Below the pieces are notes generated by a model. It had not been told where the DNA came from, searched no databases, and saw only the letters and a list, made by a program, of their open reading frames with translations. Positions 49,800 through 59,465 of a stretch of DNA of 64,000 bases are shown piece after piece. A program made the translations under genes and the position numbers. Location: the NCBI GenBank assembly GCA_963777515.1, contig CAVZQU010000004.1, forward strand, positions 186,001-250,000, in the 5' to 3' direction. The DNA comes from CAVSWT01 sp963777515. GTDB lineage: Bacteria; Bacteroidota; Ignavibacteria; Ignavibacteriales; Ignavibacteriaceae. The first letter of the stretch is position 1; every line of letters begins with the position of its first letter.

Positions 49800-52796
49800 A
49801 TGTTCAATTCACTACAGAATATATTCAAGATTATTCTAATTCTTATCGTAACATTTAATGTGCAAGTAATTTTTGCGCAAGACGATGATCTAGATACGGT
49901 AACAGGCGAAAAGATAATAGAAGATTCCAACAGCTCCACCAATGATTTTATATTCAATAGCTCGACTGGGAAATATTTTACTACACTTGATGTCCCTGTT
50001 ACAATAGATGAATCCGGGAAAAATTTAATCGATGTTATTAATTCAATTTCCAAAGCTACGGGTGTGGTTTTTATTTATGATGACAAGCTGCTGAATATTA
50101 ATGAGATTAATATTGAAGCCCGCGATAAAAAACTTTATTTAGTGCTTAAAGATTTATTATCTCCATACGGAATTAGCTTTTATGAATACTCCTATGGAAG
50201 AATTGCGCTCGCAAAGCAGGATAAAATAGATGAAAGAACAGGAAAAATACAAGGTTATATAAGTGATGTAAATGGAGAAATGCTGATTGGCGCTAATGTA
50301 ATGGTGAGGGAGCTGCACATCGGTGCGGCAACAGATATTCGGGGTTATTATTCAATTACAAATATAAAACCTGGAGAATATATACTAGAAGTTTCCTATG
50401 TAGGTTATGAGAAGTTTCTAAGGAAAATAAAAATAGGTGAGGGGCAAACATTAAACCAGAATTTCCGAATAAAACCTGCTGCATTTCAGATTGGCGGTAT
50501 CGAAGTTGTCGGAACAAAAGATCTTTTACCAAATGATGTAAGAACAAAAACAGAAATTAATAGCGGTGAAATTGAACATTATCAGGCATCCAGTTTAAAA
50601 GATGTACTTGATCTTGTTCCCGGTATACAGAAAACTGATAATCCGGGTTTAGGTAAAACATCACAGATCGCTATACGAGGCGATGAAGGAGATAACCTTT
50701 CTGCTTTCGGTACATTAGTGGTTGTTGATGGTAGCCCGATTTCCAATAATGCCAACCTTCAGTTTGAAGCAGCAACGGGCTCAGCATTTGGAAATAATAC
50801 TATGAATCGGGGTATTGATCTAAGAACAATTCCGGCTGATAATATTGAATCAATTGAAGTTGTTACTGGGCTTCCTTCTGTCAAGTATGGAGATGTTACT
50901 GAAGGAGTAATTAATGTAAGAACAAAAATTGGGGCAATGCCAAATAGACTAAAAGTTAAAAACAATCCGGATACTAAAGAAGCAAACTTAGGCGGCGGGT
51001 TTTTGTTAGGGCAAAGTAGCAGCTTGAGCTATAATTTAAACGCAGCCTACAGTGAAAGAGATATTAGAATAACCGGTGATGAATATACTCGTTTTACGGG
51101 GCAGGCTGTTTATTCAAGTAATGTTTGGGATAACACATTAAATATTAATAATAAATTTTCTTTCCAGGCAGCATTAGATAATCAAGAGCCTCAAGGCGAT
51201 TTACAGCAATCCAAGAAATACAATCACGGATATACTCTGGGATTATCATCGTGGGGGGCATACAAATCGATTGATGAAGTGTCATCATTAGATTACAACA
51301 TATATTTAAGCATGGAAAGAAAGAACTCCATGAAATCAAAGCTTGTTCAGTCAGATTTGCGTGTATTGCCTAGTGGAGATACTGTTTCGATTTATTTGGG
51401 AGAAGTTAGGACAAGAGGGATCGAATGGAGCACCGGCGGCAGATTAGAATGGAATAATATTTTTTACACCGGAAACTATATTCATAAAACACTTGTGGGT
51501 ATTGAACCGAAGTATGAAGTGAATACTGGTGACGGATTAATTCTCGATTCCCTTTTTAATTATTATGGTTCAGAATCCGGGCAAAGATCATACAGTTTTG
51601 ACGATATCCCGGGACAATTTCTATTAAGCATTTACGGTGAAGATAAAATTACCGGGCACTTCCTTTTTGATTTTAATTTGATAGGCGGATTTAGATATGA
51701 TATGTACCGTCCGTATAAATTTAATTTATCAGGTTTATGGGGTGATGGTGATTTAGTTCAATCTTACCAAGGGTCTTTTTTTAATCCGCGAATAAATTTG
51801 ATGGTATATCTATCAAAGGATAACCAAGTAAGATTGAGCGCTGGAACAAGCTCAAAGTCTCCACCGATGGCACAAATATATCCTCCCGAAGATGTTTTTA
51901 CTTGGAGAAATCCAGTGACCGGTGACAACACCTATTTCCGCTATAATCAGTGGGTGCCTAATCTTAGGGGTTACCGTGAAGCACAATATGAAATCGCTTT
52001 TGATCAAAAATTTTCAAATTTAATCGGAACATCTGTTTCATTTTATTATAAAAACAGATCAAATGAAACCAGGTCACAAAGTATCCCGGTATTTGCTACA
52101 ACTACCTCTAATGAGCGAACTAATTTTTATTATATAGACAGCTATTCAATTAATCAGAATGTTGGTAAAACCATAAGCAAGGGTGTTGAATTTTCATTTA
52201 GGACAACTAAGATTAAACCATTAAACATGTCCTTTCAATTTGTTGGCGCTTACAGCCACTTAAATAAAACTTCTTCGGGTTATTCCTATGATGCTACTCC
52301 CGATCAAAGCCTTGGTCAATATTCAAACTATAATGTTAATATATCTAATGCTGATACAGTACTAGGAATGCTTTATTCTAGAGGTGAAGTTTGGAGCGAT
52401 CGTTTACAGCTTAATTATTATATTAAATATACTCACCCTGCACTAGGACTGTGGATTACATTAAGAGCTGAGCAGTTAGTATGGGAGAAAAACCAAGACT
52501 TTGATCATGAACCAATAGATTTTAATGTGGCTGGGGAGTCAGCTATATTGAATTATTTATTTGATCGTGAAGTTAAGATAAAGCCAAATAAATGGCTGTT
52601 AAATCTAAATATTAGCAAATCACTATTTTCTGGCGCAGAGGTTTCTTTATATGTAAATAATTTTCTAGATGATCCTGCACTAAGACATTATAATATATCA
52701 CGTACTACAATACATGATGAGGTTCGCAACCCCTCACTTTCTTACGGCATTGAATTTAGCATGATTTTAGACAGATTATTTAAGGGGGGGAGATGA
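49800..52796 (+). CDS. TonB-dependent outer-membrane receptor with STN signalling domain
   Basis: 998 residues. Signal peptide, then an STN domain (about residues 60-125: TIDESGKNLIDVINSISKATGVVFIY), a CarboxypepD_reg-like domain (about 140-220: GYISDVNGEMLIGANVMVREL, SYVGYEKFLRKI), a plug (about 240-380: ASSLKDVLDLVPGIQKTDNP, VVVDGSPISNN, IPADNIESIEVVTGLPSVKYGD) and a 22-strand-type barrel ending in SLSYGIEFSMILDRLF. It imports a large ligand through the outer membrane using TonB energy and reports occupancy to FecR. It overlaps the next gene by 4 bases (ATGA), indicating translational coupling with DUF4876-B. The barrel is too divergent to name a ligand. Confidence 0.92.
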   Translation: MFNSLQNIFKIILILIVTFNVQVIFAQDDDLDTVTGEKIIEDSNSSTNDFIFNSSTGKYFTTLDVPVTIDESGKNLIDVINSISKATGVVFIYDDKLLNINEINIEARDKKLYLVLKDLLSPYGISFYEYSYGRIALAKQDKIDERTGKIQGYISDVNGEMLIGANVMVRELHIGAATDIRGYYSITNIKPGEYILEVSYVGYEKFLRKIKIGEGQTLNQNFRIKPAAFQIGGIEVVGTKDLLPNDVRTKTEINSGEIEHYQASSLKDVLDLVPGIQKTDNPGLGKTSQIAIRGDEGDNLSAFGTLVVVDGSPISNNANLQFEAATGSAFGNNTMNRGIDLRTIPADNIESIEVVTGLPSVKYGDVTEGVINVRTKIGAMPNRLKVKNNPDTKEANLGGGFLLGQSSSLSYNLNAAYSERDIRITGDEYTRFTGQAVYSSNVWDNTLNINNKFSFQAALDNQEPQGDLQQSKKYNHGYTLGLSSWGAYKSIDEVSSLDYNIYLSMERKNSMKSKLVQSDLRVLPSGDTVSIYLGEVRTRGIEWSTGGRLEWNNIFYTGNYIHKTLVGIEPKYEVNTGDGLILDSLFNYYGSESGQRSYSFDDIPGQFLLSIYGEDKITGHFLFDFNLIGGFRYDMYRPYKFNLSGLWGDGDLVQSYQGSFFNPRINLMVYLSKDNQVRLSAGTSSKSPPMAQIYPPEDVFTWRNPVTGDNTYFRYNQWVPNLRGYREAQYEIAFDQKFSNLIGTSVSFYYKNRSNETRSQSIPVFATTTSNERTNFYYIDSYSINQNVGKTISKGVEFSFRTTKIKPLNMSFQFVGAYSHLNKTSSGYSYDATPDQSLGQYSNYNVNISNADTVLGMLYSRGEVWSDRLQLNYYIKYTHPALGLWITLRAEQLVWEKNQDFDHEPIDFNVAGESAILNYLFDREVKIKPNKWLLNLNISKSLFSGAEVSLYVNNFLDDPALRHYNISRTTIHDEVRNPSLSYGIEFSMILDRLFKGGR

Positions 52797-53884
52797 AAAT
52801 ATTATATACGTTATCAATTTTACTCTTATTATCTGTAACCTGTTGTAAAGAGTCTCCACCCTCAGCAGTGGAGGGAAATTCAAAGCTGCAATTAAAAGCA
52901 ATCTGGGATATAGCAAACAATGATAGCTTACCTGATTATCAACCCTTAAAAAATGCTAAAGTGATCCTTTCCTCTGAATATGGTTTGCAAATAAAACAAA
53001 CTGATGAAAACGGTATGCTGAATATTAATGGTTTGCCCTCTTCTATTTATGCAATTTCGGTTAGAGTAAGTCATCCGGATGATCCAAATATTCAATTGGT
53101 CGGAAATTTAAAAGATATTGAGATTGTTTCCGGTAAAGTTTGTTGTGATACAGTTATTGCTAAACCTATCTCTAGTACTGGAATTGCAATAAATGAAATT
53201 TATGCCGGCGGGCCCGTAAACAATTTCTTTTATTTCTACGACCAGTTTATAGAAATGTATAACGCAAGTGATAGCGTTAAATATCTTGATGGTATGATGA
53301 TAATGCGTGTATCAGGGAATAATGACGGCAAGGGTTCTGGCGCTGATGAAGGAGATGATAATGATATTGATGGTGTAACTTATGTATTCAAATTTCCTGG
53401 GAATCCCGGAGAAAAGAACTATCCTTTCAATCCAAAACAGTTTATAGTTTTAGCATCTGATGCAGTTAATCATAAAAATACTATTTCTACCAGTATAGAT
53501 CTTAGTAAAGCAGATTGGGAATTTTATAATCAATATTCTTCCAATGATGTTGATAATCCTAACGTGCCGAATTTAATTAATATGCGGGCGGATAAAACTG
53601 TCGATTTTTTAATTAACTTAAGTAGTGATGTAATTGTGCTTTCATCAGGTGTTGATACTGTTTGGTCAGATGGAATAGATATTTCCACCATAATAGATGG
53701 AATAGAATATCAATCGAGAGTTAATTTATCAAAAACACTAGATAACCGTGTAGATAGGGGCGTTGTGCTTAGTCCTCCTAAATATGGTGGTAAATCGATG
53801 CAAAGAAGAGAGCCAGGGGTTGATACTAATGATGGAACGTTAGATTGGGAAATAATTCCCCAGCCCACACCAGGCTATCAATAA
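52793..53884 (+). CDS. DUF4876 surface lipoprotein, copy B
   Basis: 363 residues, the same length as copy A (47490-48581) and alignable throughout: CKESPPSAVEGNSKLQLKAIWD, GIAINEIYAGG, GADEGDDNDIDGVTYVFKFPG and GKSMQRREPGVDTNDGTL. A lipoprotein signal peptide (LLSVTCC) puts it on the outer membrane. Its start overlaps the receptor stop by 4 bases, so the two are co-translated, and it is likely the direct receptor partner. Most divergence from copy A is in the linker and receptor-side loops, so the two copies may bind different forms of a ligand. Confidence 0.85.
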   Translation: MKILYTLSILLLLSVTCCKESPPSAVEGNSKLQLKAIWDIANNDSLPDYQPLKNAKVILSSEYGLQIKQTDENGMLNINGLPSSIYAISVRVSHPDDPNIQLVGNLKDIEIVSGKVCCDTVIAKPISSTGIAINEIYAGGPVNNFFYFYDQFIEMYNASDSVKYLDGMMIMRVSGNNDGKGSGADEGDDNDIDGVTYVFKFPGNPGEKNYPFNPKQFIVLASDAVNHKNTISTSIDLSKADWEFYNQYSSNDVDNPNVPNLINMRADKTVDFLINLSSDVIVLSSGVDTVWSDGIDISTIIDGIEYQSRVNLSKTLDNRVDRGVVLSPPKYGGKSMQRREPGVDTNDGTLDWEIIPQPTPGYQ

Positions 53885-53911
53885 TAATTTAATATTAATT
53901 GGAATTTTTTA

Positions 53912-55462
53912 ATGAGTGTAAAAATTAAATGCGAAAATATTTGTTGCTGCTGTGCAAAAACTATTAGGCGGCAAATGACAGCATTAAATTTTTATTTTTT
54001 GATTTTGGCAATCATCTGCTTGCCCGGAATATCTGAATCACAGTCAATCCGCAGTTTAAGCATGGGCGGGATGTCTTTAATAATTAATGATAAAGAAGAT
54101 GGTTTTGACCCATTTTATTTTGATGGAAATCCTGCCTGGCTAAATCAAGCTGAAAATGATACTTGGTTAAAAATCGTGCCTTCTGTGGAAAATAATTGGG
54201 GTGATTATAAAAAAGCTTATTCTCCCCAAAGCTCTTCATTATATGGTTTAGGATTCAAAGGAGTAAAAACTTTAGGAGATAAAGGTACATTCTTAGGAAC
54301 AACAAATTATACTTACGAATATAGAAAGGATGTTTACCGGACACTTGAATATAATCCGTATGCAGGTGAATCATTTTTCTTTTCAGATACAACCACCGGC
54401 AATGTAAGATATGACGGTCCGCAGATTGAGTTTATGTATAGCTGGGAATTACTGCCGGACTTATATGTTGGAGCATCTGCTAATTATCAAATATTAAATG
54501 GATTAAAAAAACAATATACCTACGCGGAAACTACTTTACGCAAATTTGGGGGTCGTGTTGGACTGGCTTACAAATTATTAAATAACCTTATTCTTGGAAT
54601 CGATTTTACAATAGATGATATTCAAGAAAAGATTGTCTCTGAAGATGTCAACCAAATGGATGTGGAAATTTATTATTTCAGAGGAGAAACGTATTCTATA
54701 TATAAAAGAGGTTCCCCCGTTGAAGAAAAGCTGAGAACAAACGGAAATGCTTTTAGCTCACAGCTTTACTGGAAACCAAATAAATTTTCAGAAATTGGAA
54801 TCGCTGGAGATTATTCAAATTCCAGGATGAAAATTTTAGTTCCCTTTTCGATTAGTTCAACTAGTTCAGGTAGTGAATCTTTTGACGAATACCAGGATGG
54901 CTATTCATCGTTAGACAGTTATAAATTAAAAGTAAAGGGGAGGTATGAAATATTACCTTCATTAGTTGCCGGACTCTCATTTGATTATTCAAAAAACAAC
55001 TCCTGGTCTGAATATACCCCAAAAAATTTATTACTATGGGAATGGAATGTTAAATCAACCTCAATAGGACTTGGGCTTTCATATAATATTACAAATTCTT
55101 TACTGGGTGGGATTGAATTTAAATTTTCAAAATTGAATGCAGACTCATCAAAATATATTGATGGTCGTTTTTCAAATATTAGTTCTAATGATAACCTAAT
55201 TAAACTTGGTTTTGAGTACGAATTGTTTAATGATTTTTCTGTACGTGCAGGATATAACTATGGTATTCTCGGCCATGATTTGATTAGAGGCGGCAAGAAT
55301 GTTTCATACAATATTATAACTACCGGTGCTGAGATTAAGCTTTCAAATCTACTTAAAATTGAAGCTTTGATTGGCTACTCAAACTATAAACCTGAAAATA
55401 TAAACAGCAAGATAAGAAATAATTTAACCGGTCAGGTTGTAGTAACAATTTATAATTTCTAA
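53912..55462 (+). CDS. DUF6850-family outer-membrane beta-barrel
   Basis: 516 residues from the ATG at 53912. A start at 53975 would place a standard signal peptide (MTALNFYFLILAIICLPGIS) at the very N-terminus; the extra residues of the longer form contain an odd CCCC run, so the later start may be correct. The mature part opens IRSLSMGGMSLIINDKEDGFDPFYFDGNPAWL and continues with paired amphipathic strands to LTGQVVVTIYNF, a barrel-type end. Members accompany DUF4876 and TonB receptors in Bacteroidetes (recalled, not searched). It is probably an outer-membrane channel or scaffold for the uptake complex. Confidence 0.75.
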   Translation: MSVKIKCENICCCCAKTIRRQMTALNFYFLILAIICLPGISESQSIRSLSMGGMSLIINDKEDGFDPFYFDGNPAWLNQAENDTWLKIVPSVENNWGDYKKAYSPQSSSLYGLGFKGVKTLGDKGTFLGTTNYTYEYRKDVYRTLEYNPYAGESFFFSDTTTGNVRYDGPQIEFMYSWELLPDLYVGASANYQILNGLKKQYTYAETTLRKFGGRVGLAYKLLNNLILGIDFTIDDIQEKIVSEDVNQMDVEIYYFRGETYSIYKRGSPVEEKLRTNGNAFSSQLYWKPNKFSEIGIAGDYSNSRMKILVPFSISSTSSGSESFDEYQDGYSSLDSYKLKVKGRYEILPSLVAGLSFDYSKNNSWSEYTPKNLLLWEWNVKSTSIGLGLSYNITNSLLGGIEFKFSKLNADSSKYIDGRFSNISSNDNLIKLGFEYELFNDFSVRAGYNYGILGHDLIRGGKNVSYNIITTGAEIKLSNLLKIEALIGYSNYKPENINSKIRNNLTGQVVVTIYNF

Positions 55463-55505
55463 TTAAAAAGAAAATGCATCTTATTTATTATAAGAGGAGT
55501 ACTAA

Positions 55506-57749
55506 ATGAAAAAAAGTCTACGGGTTTTAATTATCCTAACTATTCTTTTTCTCTATTCACAAATGATTTACTCTCAAACCTGGAGAAAAGCAGTTTCAGC
55601 AAATTATGCGGGATTTAATGGGATAGTCTTCATATCTGCAACAACCGGATTTTGTGTTGGGGATTCCAATTCTGTTAAAAAAACTACTGATGGGGGAAGT
55701 ACTTGGAATATAAAATATAAAGCAGATGGTTCCGGCGCAATACGCGACGTATATTTTACAGACTCCAATAATGGTTTTGCTGGGGGAGATAATGGCTTAT
55801 TTGCAGCAACATCTGATGGCGGTGAAAACTGGACACCAATTACTGTAACAGACGTTACAAATTCTATTAGATCTGTTTTTTTTAGTGATCAAAATAAAGG
55901 TTGGGTGCTTGCTGATGTTGCTTCAGGAAGCGTAATAATGATGACCACAGACAGAGGCTCATCCTGGTCACAAGTTTTAAGTACTACTAATGATATGAAT
56001 GATATGTATTTCAGCGGGACAAATGGCATTGCAGTTGGCAAAACAAATGCCGACCTGTTTTACACGACCGATGGAATAAATTGGAATCAAAGCCAGGCTG
56101 TGTCGTTAGGAGGTTTTAATTATACTCGCTCTGATATTAGAGCTGTCTATATGACTGATTCACAAAACGGTTATGCGGTTGGTTGGGGCTCTATCGTTGG
56201 TTTACAGCCAACCATTGAGCTGAAGACTACCGATGGCGGAGCGACATGGACTTACTTAACTCAAGCAGAAGAAAATAGGAGATATGAAAATTTTTATTGT
56301 GTTTGGTTTAAGGATGTAAACAATGGAATTGCGCTTGGTGGAGGTGCGAGAGGGACGGCTATAATTAAAACTTCTGACGGCGGACAAAATTGGATTCCTA
56401 TTTCAATTCCTTGCGGTGCGACGATGTATAGCATCAATGGAATTGGCGATAATGTTTGGGCTGCTGGTAATGATGGCGCCATTCTAAGATCAACAGATTT
56501 TGGGGATACCTGGGAGCTACTAACAGAACTGCCGGGAGCTAGTATTTACGCATTACAATCTGTATCGGATAATATTATATATGGGGCAGGTTATGATGGA
56601 CTGTTCATAAAATCTACTGACAAAGGAAATACCTGGAAAGGTTCGTATGTTAATGTAAATGGTGTTTGTCCGAATATTCAAGGGATATTTTTCTTAAATG
56701 AAAATGTTGGTTTTGTATCAAGAAGTTATGGCATGGTTTGTAAAACTACAGATGGTGGAGATAGTTGGACAGCAGTTATTCCTGATACCTTAAATACTAC
56801 GGCGACAAATTATGGAGTTTATTTTACCGATGAGAATAACGGAGTTGTAGTTGGTAAAGTTGCTACTAGTTCAGATGTTATTTATAAAACTACAGACGGT
56901 GGTCAAACCTGGGATATGAAATTAAACACTTTAAATGCAAATGCGAGAGCAGTTGCATTTGGAGATGCAAATCACGGTGTAATCGTAGCGGAGAAGTTGA
57001 ACAGCGTTTATACTAGTGATGGCGGAAGCACATGGAATGCTTCAACATTTAATTCTGTCCCTTCTGCTCTTTCTTCAGCAAACTTAAAAGACGTAGCATT
57101 TTCTGATGCTATGAATGCTGTTGCATCAGGTACAGGAATAATTCTTAAAACTACAGATGGCGGCGCAAATTGGGATTATGTTGATGTGACTGATTTAGCT
57201 GAGGATTTAGCGGGAGTTATATTTAAAGGAAAATCAATAGGTTATGCAGCAGGGAAAAAATCATCTAATCCAAAAAATATCGGTGTTTATCAAACTACTG
57301 ATGAAGGCGCTACATGGACAAACATTGCTGATACATCAGTAATAAATACATCGGAAAATATTTACGATGTTGCTATTGACAAAGATGGTTATCCTTGGGT
57401 TTCTTGCGGAAATAGTAAAATATTTACTACAGCAGAATTAACAGGGATCAATGATAATAATAATCTTATAACTTCATTTAAACTTTCTCAAAATTATCCG
57501 AATCCATTTAACCCAACTACTAAAATTAAATATTCAGTTCCGGTTTCTGGAACTACATTAGTGCAAAATGTACAATTAAAGATCTTCGATGTACTTGGAA
57601 GAGAAGTTGCAACCCTTGTTAATGAAACAAAAACAGCAGGTGAGTATGAAGTTAATTTTGATGGAAAAAATTTATCGAGCGGTATTTATTTCTATCAGTT
57701 GAAAACCGGGGGCTTACAACTTACTAGAAAAATGATTTTAATGAAGTAA
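55506..57749 (+). CDS. Secreted YCF48-like beta-propeller protein with T9SS sorting domain
   Basis: 747 residues. Signal peptide, then about a dozen repeats of the YCF48/BNR type (TTDGGSTWN, TSDGGENWT, TTDRGSSWS, STDFGDTWE) from residue 25 to about 645, and a complete sorting domain: LSQNYPNPFNPTTKIKYSV, LKIFDVLGREVATL, GEYEVNFDGKNL, RKMILMK. It would be attached to the cell surface by the type IX system. Propellers of this kind bind partners or polymers rather than catalyse. Good TAAGAGGAG leader. It sits between the uptake genes and the ABC exporter and shares their orientation. Confidence 0.88.
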   Translation: MKKSLRVLIILTILFLYSQMIYSQTWRKAVSANYAGFNGIVFISATTGFCVGDSNSVKKTTDGGSTWNIKYKADGSGAIRDVYFTDSNNGFAGGDNGLFAATSDGGENWTPITVTDVTNSIRSVFFSDQNKGWVLADVASGSVIMMTTDRGSSWSQVLSTTNDMNDMYFSGTNGIAVGKTNADLFYTTDGINWNQSQAVSLGGFNYTRSDIRAVYMTDSQNGYAVGWGSIVGLQPTIELKTTDGGATWTYLTQAEENRRYENFYCVWFKDVNNGIALGGGARGTAIIKTSDGGQNWIPISIPCGATMYSINGIGDNVWAAGNDGAILRSTDFGDTWELLTELPGASIYALQSVSDNIIYGAGYDGLFIKSTDKGNTWKGSYVNVNGVCPNIQGIFFLNENVGFVSRSYGMVCKTTDGGDSWTAVIPDTLNTTATNYGVYFTDENNGVVVGKVATSSDVIYKTTDGGQTWDMKLNTLNANARAVAFGDANHGVIVAEKLNSVYTSDGGSTWNASTFNSVPSALSSANLKDVAFSDAMNAVASGTGIILKTTDGGANWDYVDVTDLAEDLAGVIFKGKSIGYAAGKKSSNPKNIGVYQTTDEGATWTNIADTSVINTSENIYDVAIDKDGYPWVSCGNSKIFTTAELTGINDNNNLITSFKLSQNYPNPFNPTTKIKYSVPVSGTTLVQNVQLKIFDVLGREVATLVNETKTAGEYEVNFDGKNLSSGIYFYQLKTGGLQLTRKMILMK

Positions 57750-57755
57750 AAAATC

Positions 57756-57783
57756 TGCAGGCGTTGTTTCTACTGCGCCTGCA
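57756..57783 (+). terminator. Hairpin after the propeller gene
   Basis: TGCAGGCG and CGCCTGCA form a perfect 8-bp stem with a 12-base loop, 7 bases after the stop codon. The T-run after it is poor (AATACTCTT), so it may only attenuate transcription into the ABC genes. Confidence 0.5.
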
Positions 57784-57896
57784 AATACTCTTATTCAAAT
57801 TAATGATGCAATTATGCTGGCAACGCTTTAAAAATTTAGAGTGTTTAGAAGAGTATGTTCTTAGTAAAAAAAATCAAAAAATAAAGGTTAAACTAA

Positions 57897-58784
57897 ATGG
57901 AATATGTTGTTGAAGTAAATAATCTTACTCACTACTACGGCAGGAAAAGGGTTTACGAAAATTTAAATTTTAAAATTAAAAAAGGAAGTATTTTTGGATT
58001 ACTCGGTAAAAACGGAACTGGAAAAACTACTACCATTAATATTTTGAATGGATTTCTCAAACCTAAATCGGGAAACTGCTTAATTCTTGGTGAAGATTCG
58101 TACAAAATTTCTCCTGAAACTAAATCACGCATAGGGTTTTTAATAGAGGGTCATATTCAATACTCATTTATGAATATAAAACAGATAGAAAGATTTTATT
58201 CTAAGTTTTATCCACGATGGAAAAAAGAAGTTTATTATGATTTAATGTCCAGACTTAAAGTTCTAGAAAATCAAAAAATTTCAAAAATGTCTTGCGGTCA
58301 GCGCTCTCAAGTTACACTTGGGCTTTTACTTGCCCAGGACCCTGATCTTTTAATTTTGGATGATTACACAATGGGATTAGACGCTGGTTACAGAAAGCTA
58401 TTTCTAGATTTCTTAAGAGAATATGCTCAAGCCGAAAATAAAACAATTTTTATTACTTCCCATATTATTCAGGATCTTGATGGCTTTCTTGAAGACTGTG
58501 TAATCCTCGATTATGATGGCGTTGTTCTTCAAATGCCCATTAAAGAGTTCCACAATAATTTTAAAATGTTTCAGTTTTCTATTAACAATGAAAATATAAC
58601 TTGGGCAAAAGATGATGTAGTTAAAAACTTTGAAACAATAAAAAACAAAGTTTCACTTTATACTTTTAAAGATGATGAAACTGTAAAGAATTATTTAAAA
58701 GATAAACAAATACAATTTACGGATTTCCGGAATGTTCCAATGGATCTAGAAACAGCCTTTGTGGGCGTCACCGGAAAATATTAA
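57897..58784 (+). CDS. ABC transporter ATP-binding protein with atypical signature
   Basis: 295 residues. Walker A is LLGKNGTGKTTT. The signature loop reads MSCGQRSQ instead of LSGGQ, and Walker B reads LLILDDYTMGLD, with Asp at the position of the usual catalytic Glu. The H-loop His is in FITSHIIQDL. A C-terminal extension of about 90 residues follows. It would power the two membrane partners downstream (12 bases and a 4-base overlap). Such ATPases without a binding protein usually export or remodel rather than import. The Asp substitution may slow hydrolysis. Confidence 0.88.
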   Translation: MEYVVEVNNLTHYYGRKRVYENLNFKIKKGSIFGLLGKNGTGKTTTINILNGFLKPKSGNCLILGEDSYKISPETKSRIGFLIEGHIQYSFMNIKQIERFYSKFYPRWKKEVYYDLMSRLKVLENQKISKMSCGQRSQVTLGLLLAQDPDLLILDDYTMGLDAGYRKLFLDFLREYAQAENKTIFITSHIIQDLDGFLEDCVILDYDGVVLQMPIKEFHNNFKMFQFSINNENITWAKDDVVKNFETIKNKVSLYTFKDDETVKNYLKDKQIQFTDFRNVPMDLETAFVGVTGKY

Positions 58785-58796
58785 AAGGAGAAATTA

Positions 58797-59465
58797 ATGT
58801 ATAAATCACTTGCTTATAAAGAATGGCTGAAAATCAGATGGGCAGTGCTGGGAGCTCTTATAGTTGAACTTGCCGTTCTTACCGGATTGTTCATTCATCT
58901 GAGAGCGATTATAGAGTTTAATAAAGCTAACGGTGTATGGACCTACATTGTATTTAAAGATTACATGTTCTTTGATCAAATAAAATATATACCGCTGTTA
59001 GTAGGAATGGCAGTAGCTATTTCTCAATTTTATCCTGAGATTCAATCATCACGGTTAAAATTGACACTTCACCTTCCACTTAAAGAGAACAACACCCTTC
59101 TATTTATGGTTCTTGTAGGCTTTATACAGTTGTTAATTCTCTTTATCATCTTTTTCGTTATTCTCTATTCAGGGAGTACTTTAGTTTTTCCAGCACAAAT
59201 AACTTATGCGATGTTTCTTACATCTTTGCCTTGGATTCTGGCAGGCTTTGCTTCTTATTTCATTTTAGTAGTTCTTATGGTTGAGCCGCTTTGGTCAAGA
59301 AGAATAATAATTGCTATAGCCGGCGTAAGCTTTCTAGAACAGCTTATGATGAAAGAAGGTTACGGTGCATTCAAATCGGTATTACTACCGTTTACAATTA
59401 TAACACTTCTATTAAGCTTTTTGATCTTACTTTCCGGATTCCGTTTTAAGAGAGGTGCAAGATGA
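58797..59465 (+). CDS. ABC transporter permease subunit
   Basis: 222 residues with about six transmembrane helices (VLGALIVELAVLTGLFIHL; IPLLVGMAVAISQFY; VLVGFIQLLILFIIFFVILY; LPWILAGFASYFILVVLMV; and two more). After the second helix comes QSSRLKLTLHLPLKENNTLLFMV, a cytoplasmic loop typical of this ABC-2-like group. It pairs with the ATPase upstream and the DUF4857 protein downstream, with which it shares a 4-base ATGA overlap. Substrate not known. Confidence 0.8.
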   Translation: MYKSLAYKEWLKIRWAVLGALIVELAVLTGLFIHLRAIIEFNKANGVWTYIVFKDYMFFDQIKYIPLLVGMAVAISQFYPEIQSSRLKLTLHLPLKENNTLLFMVLVGFIQLLILFIIFFVILYSGSTLVFPAQITYAMFLTSLPWILAGFASYFILVVLMVEPLWSRRIIIAIAGVSFLEQLMMKEGYGAFKSVLLPFTIITLLLSFLILLSGFRFKRGAR

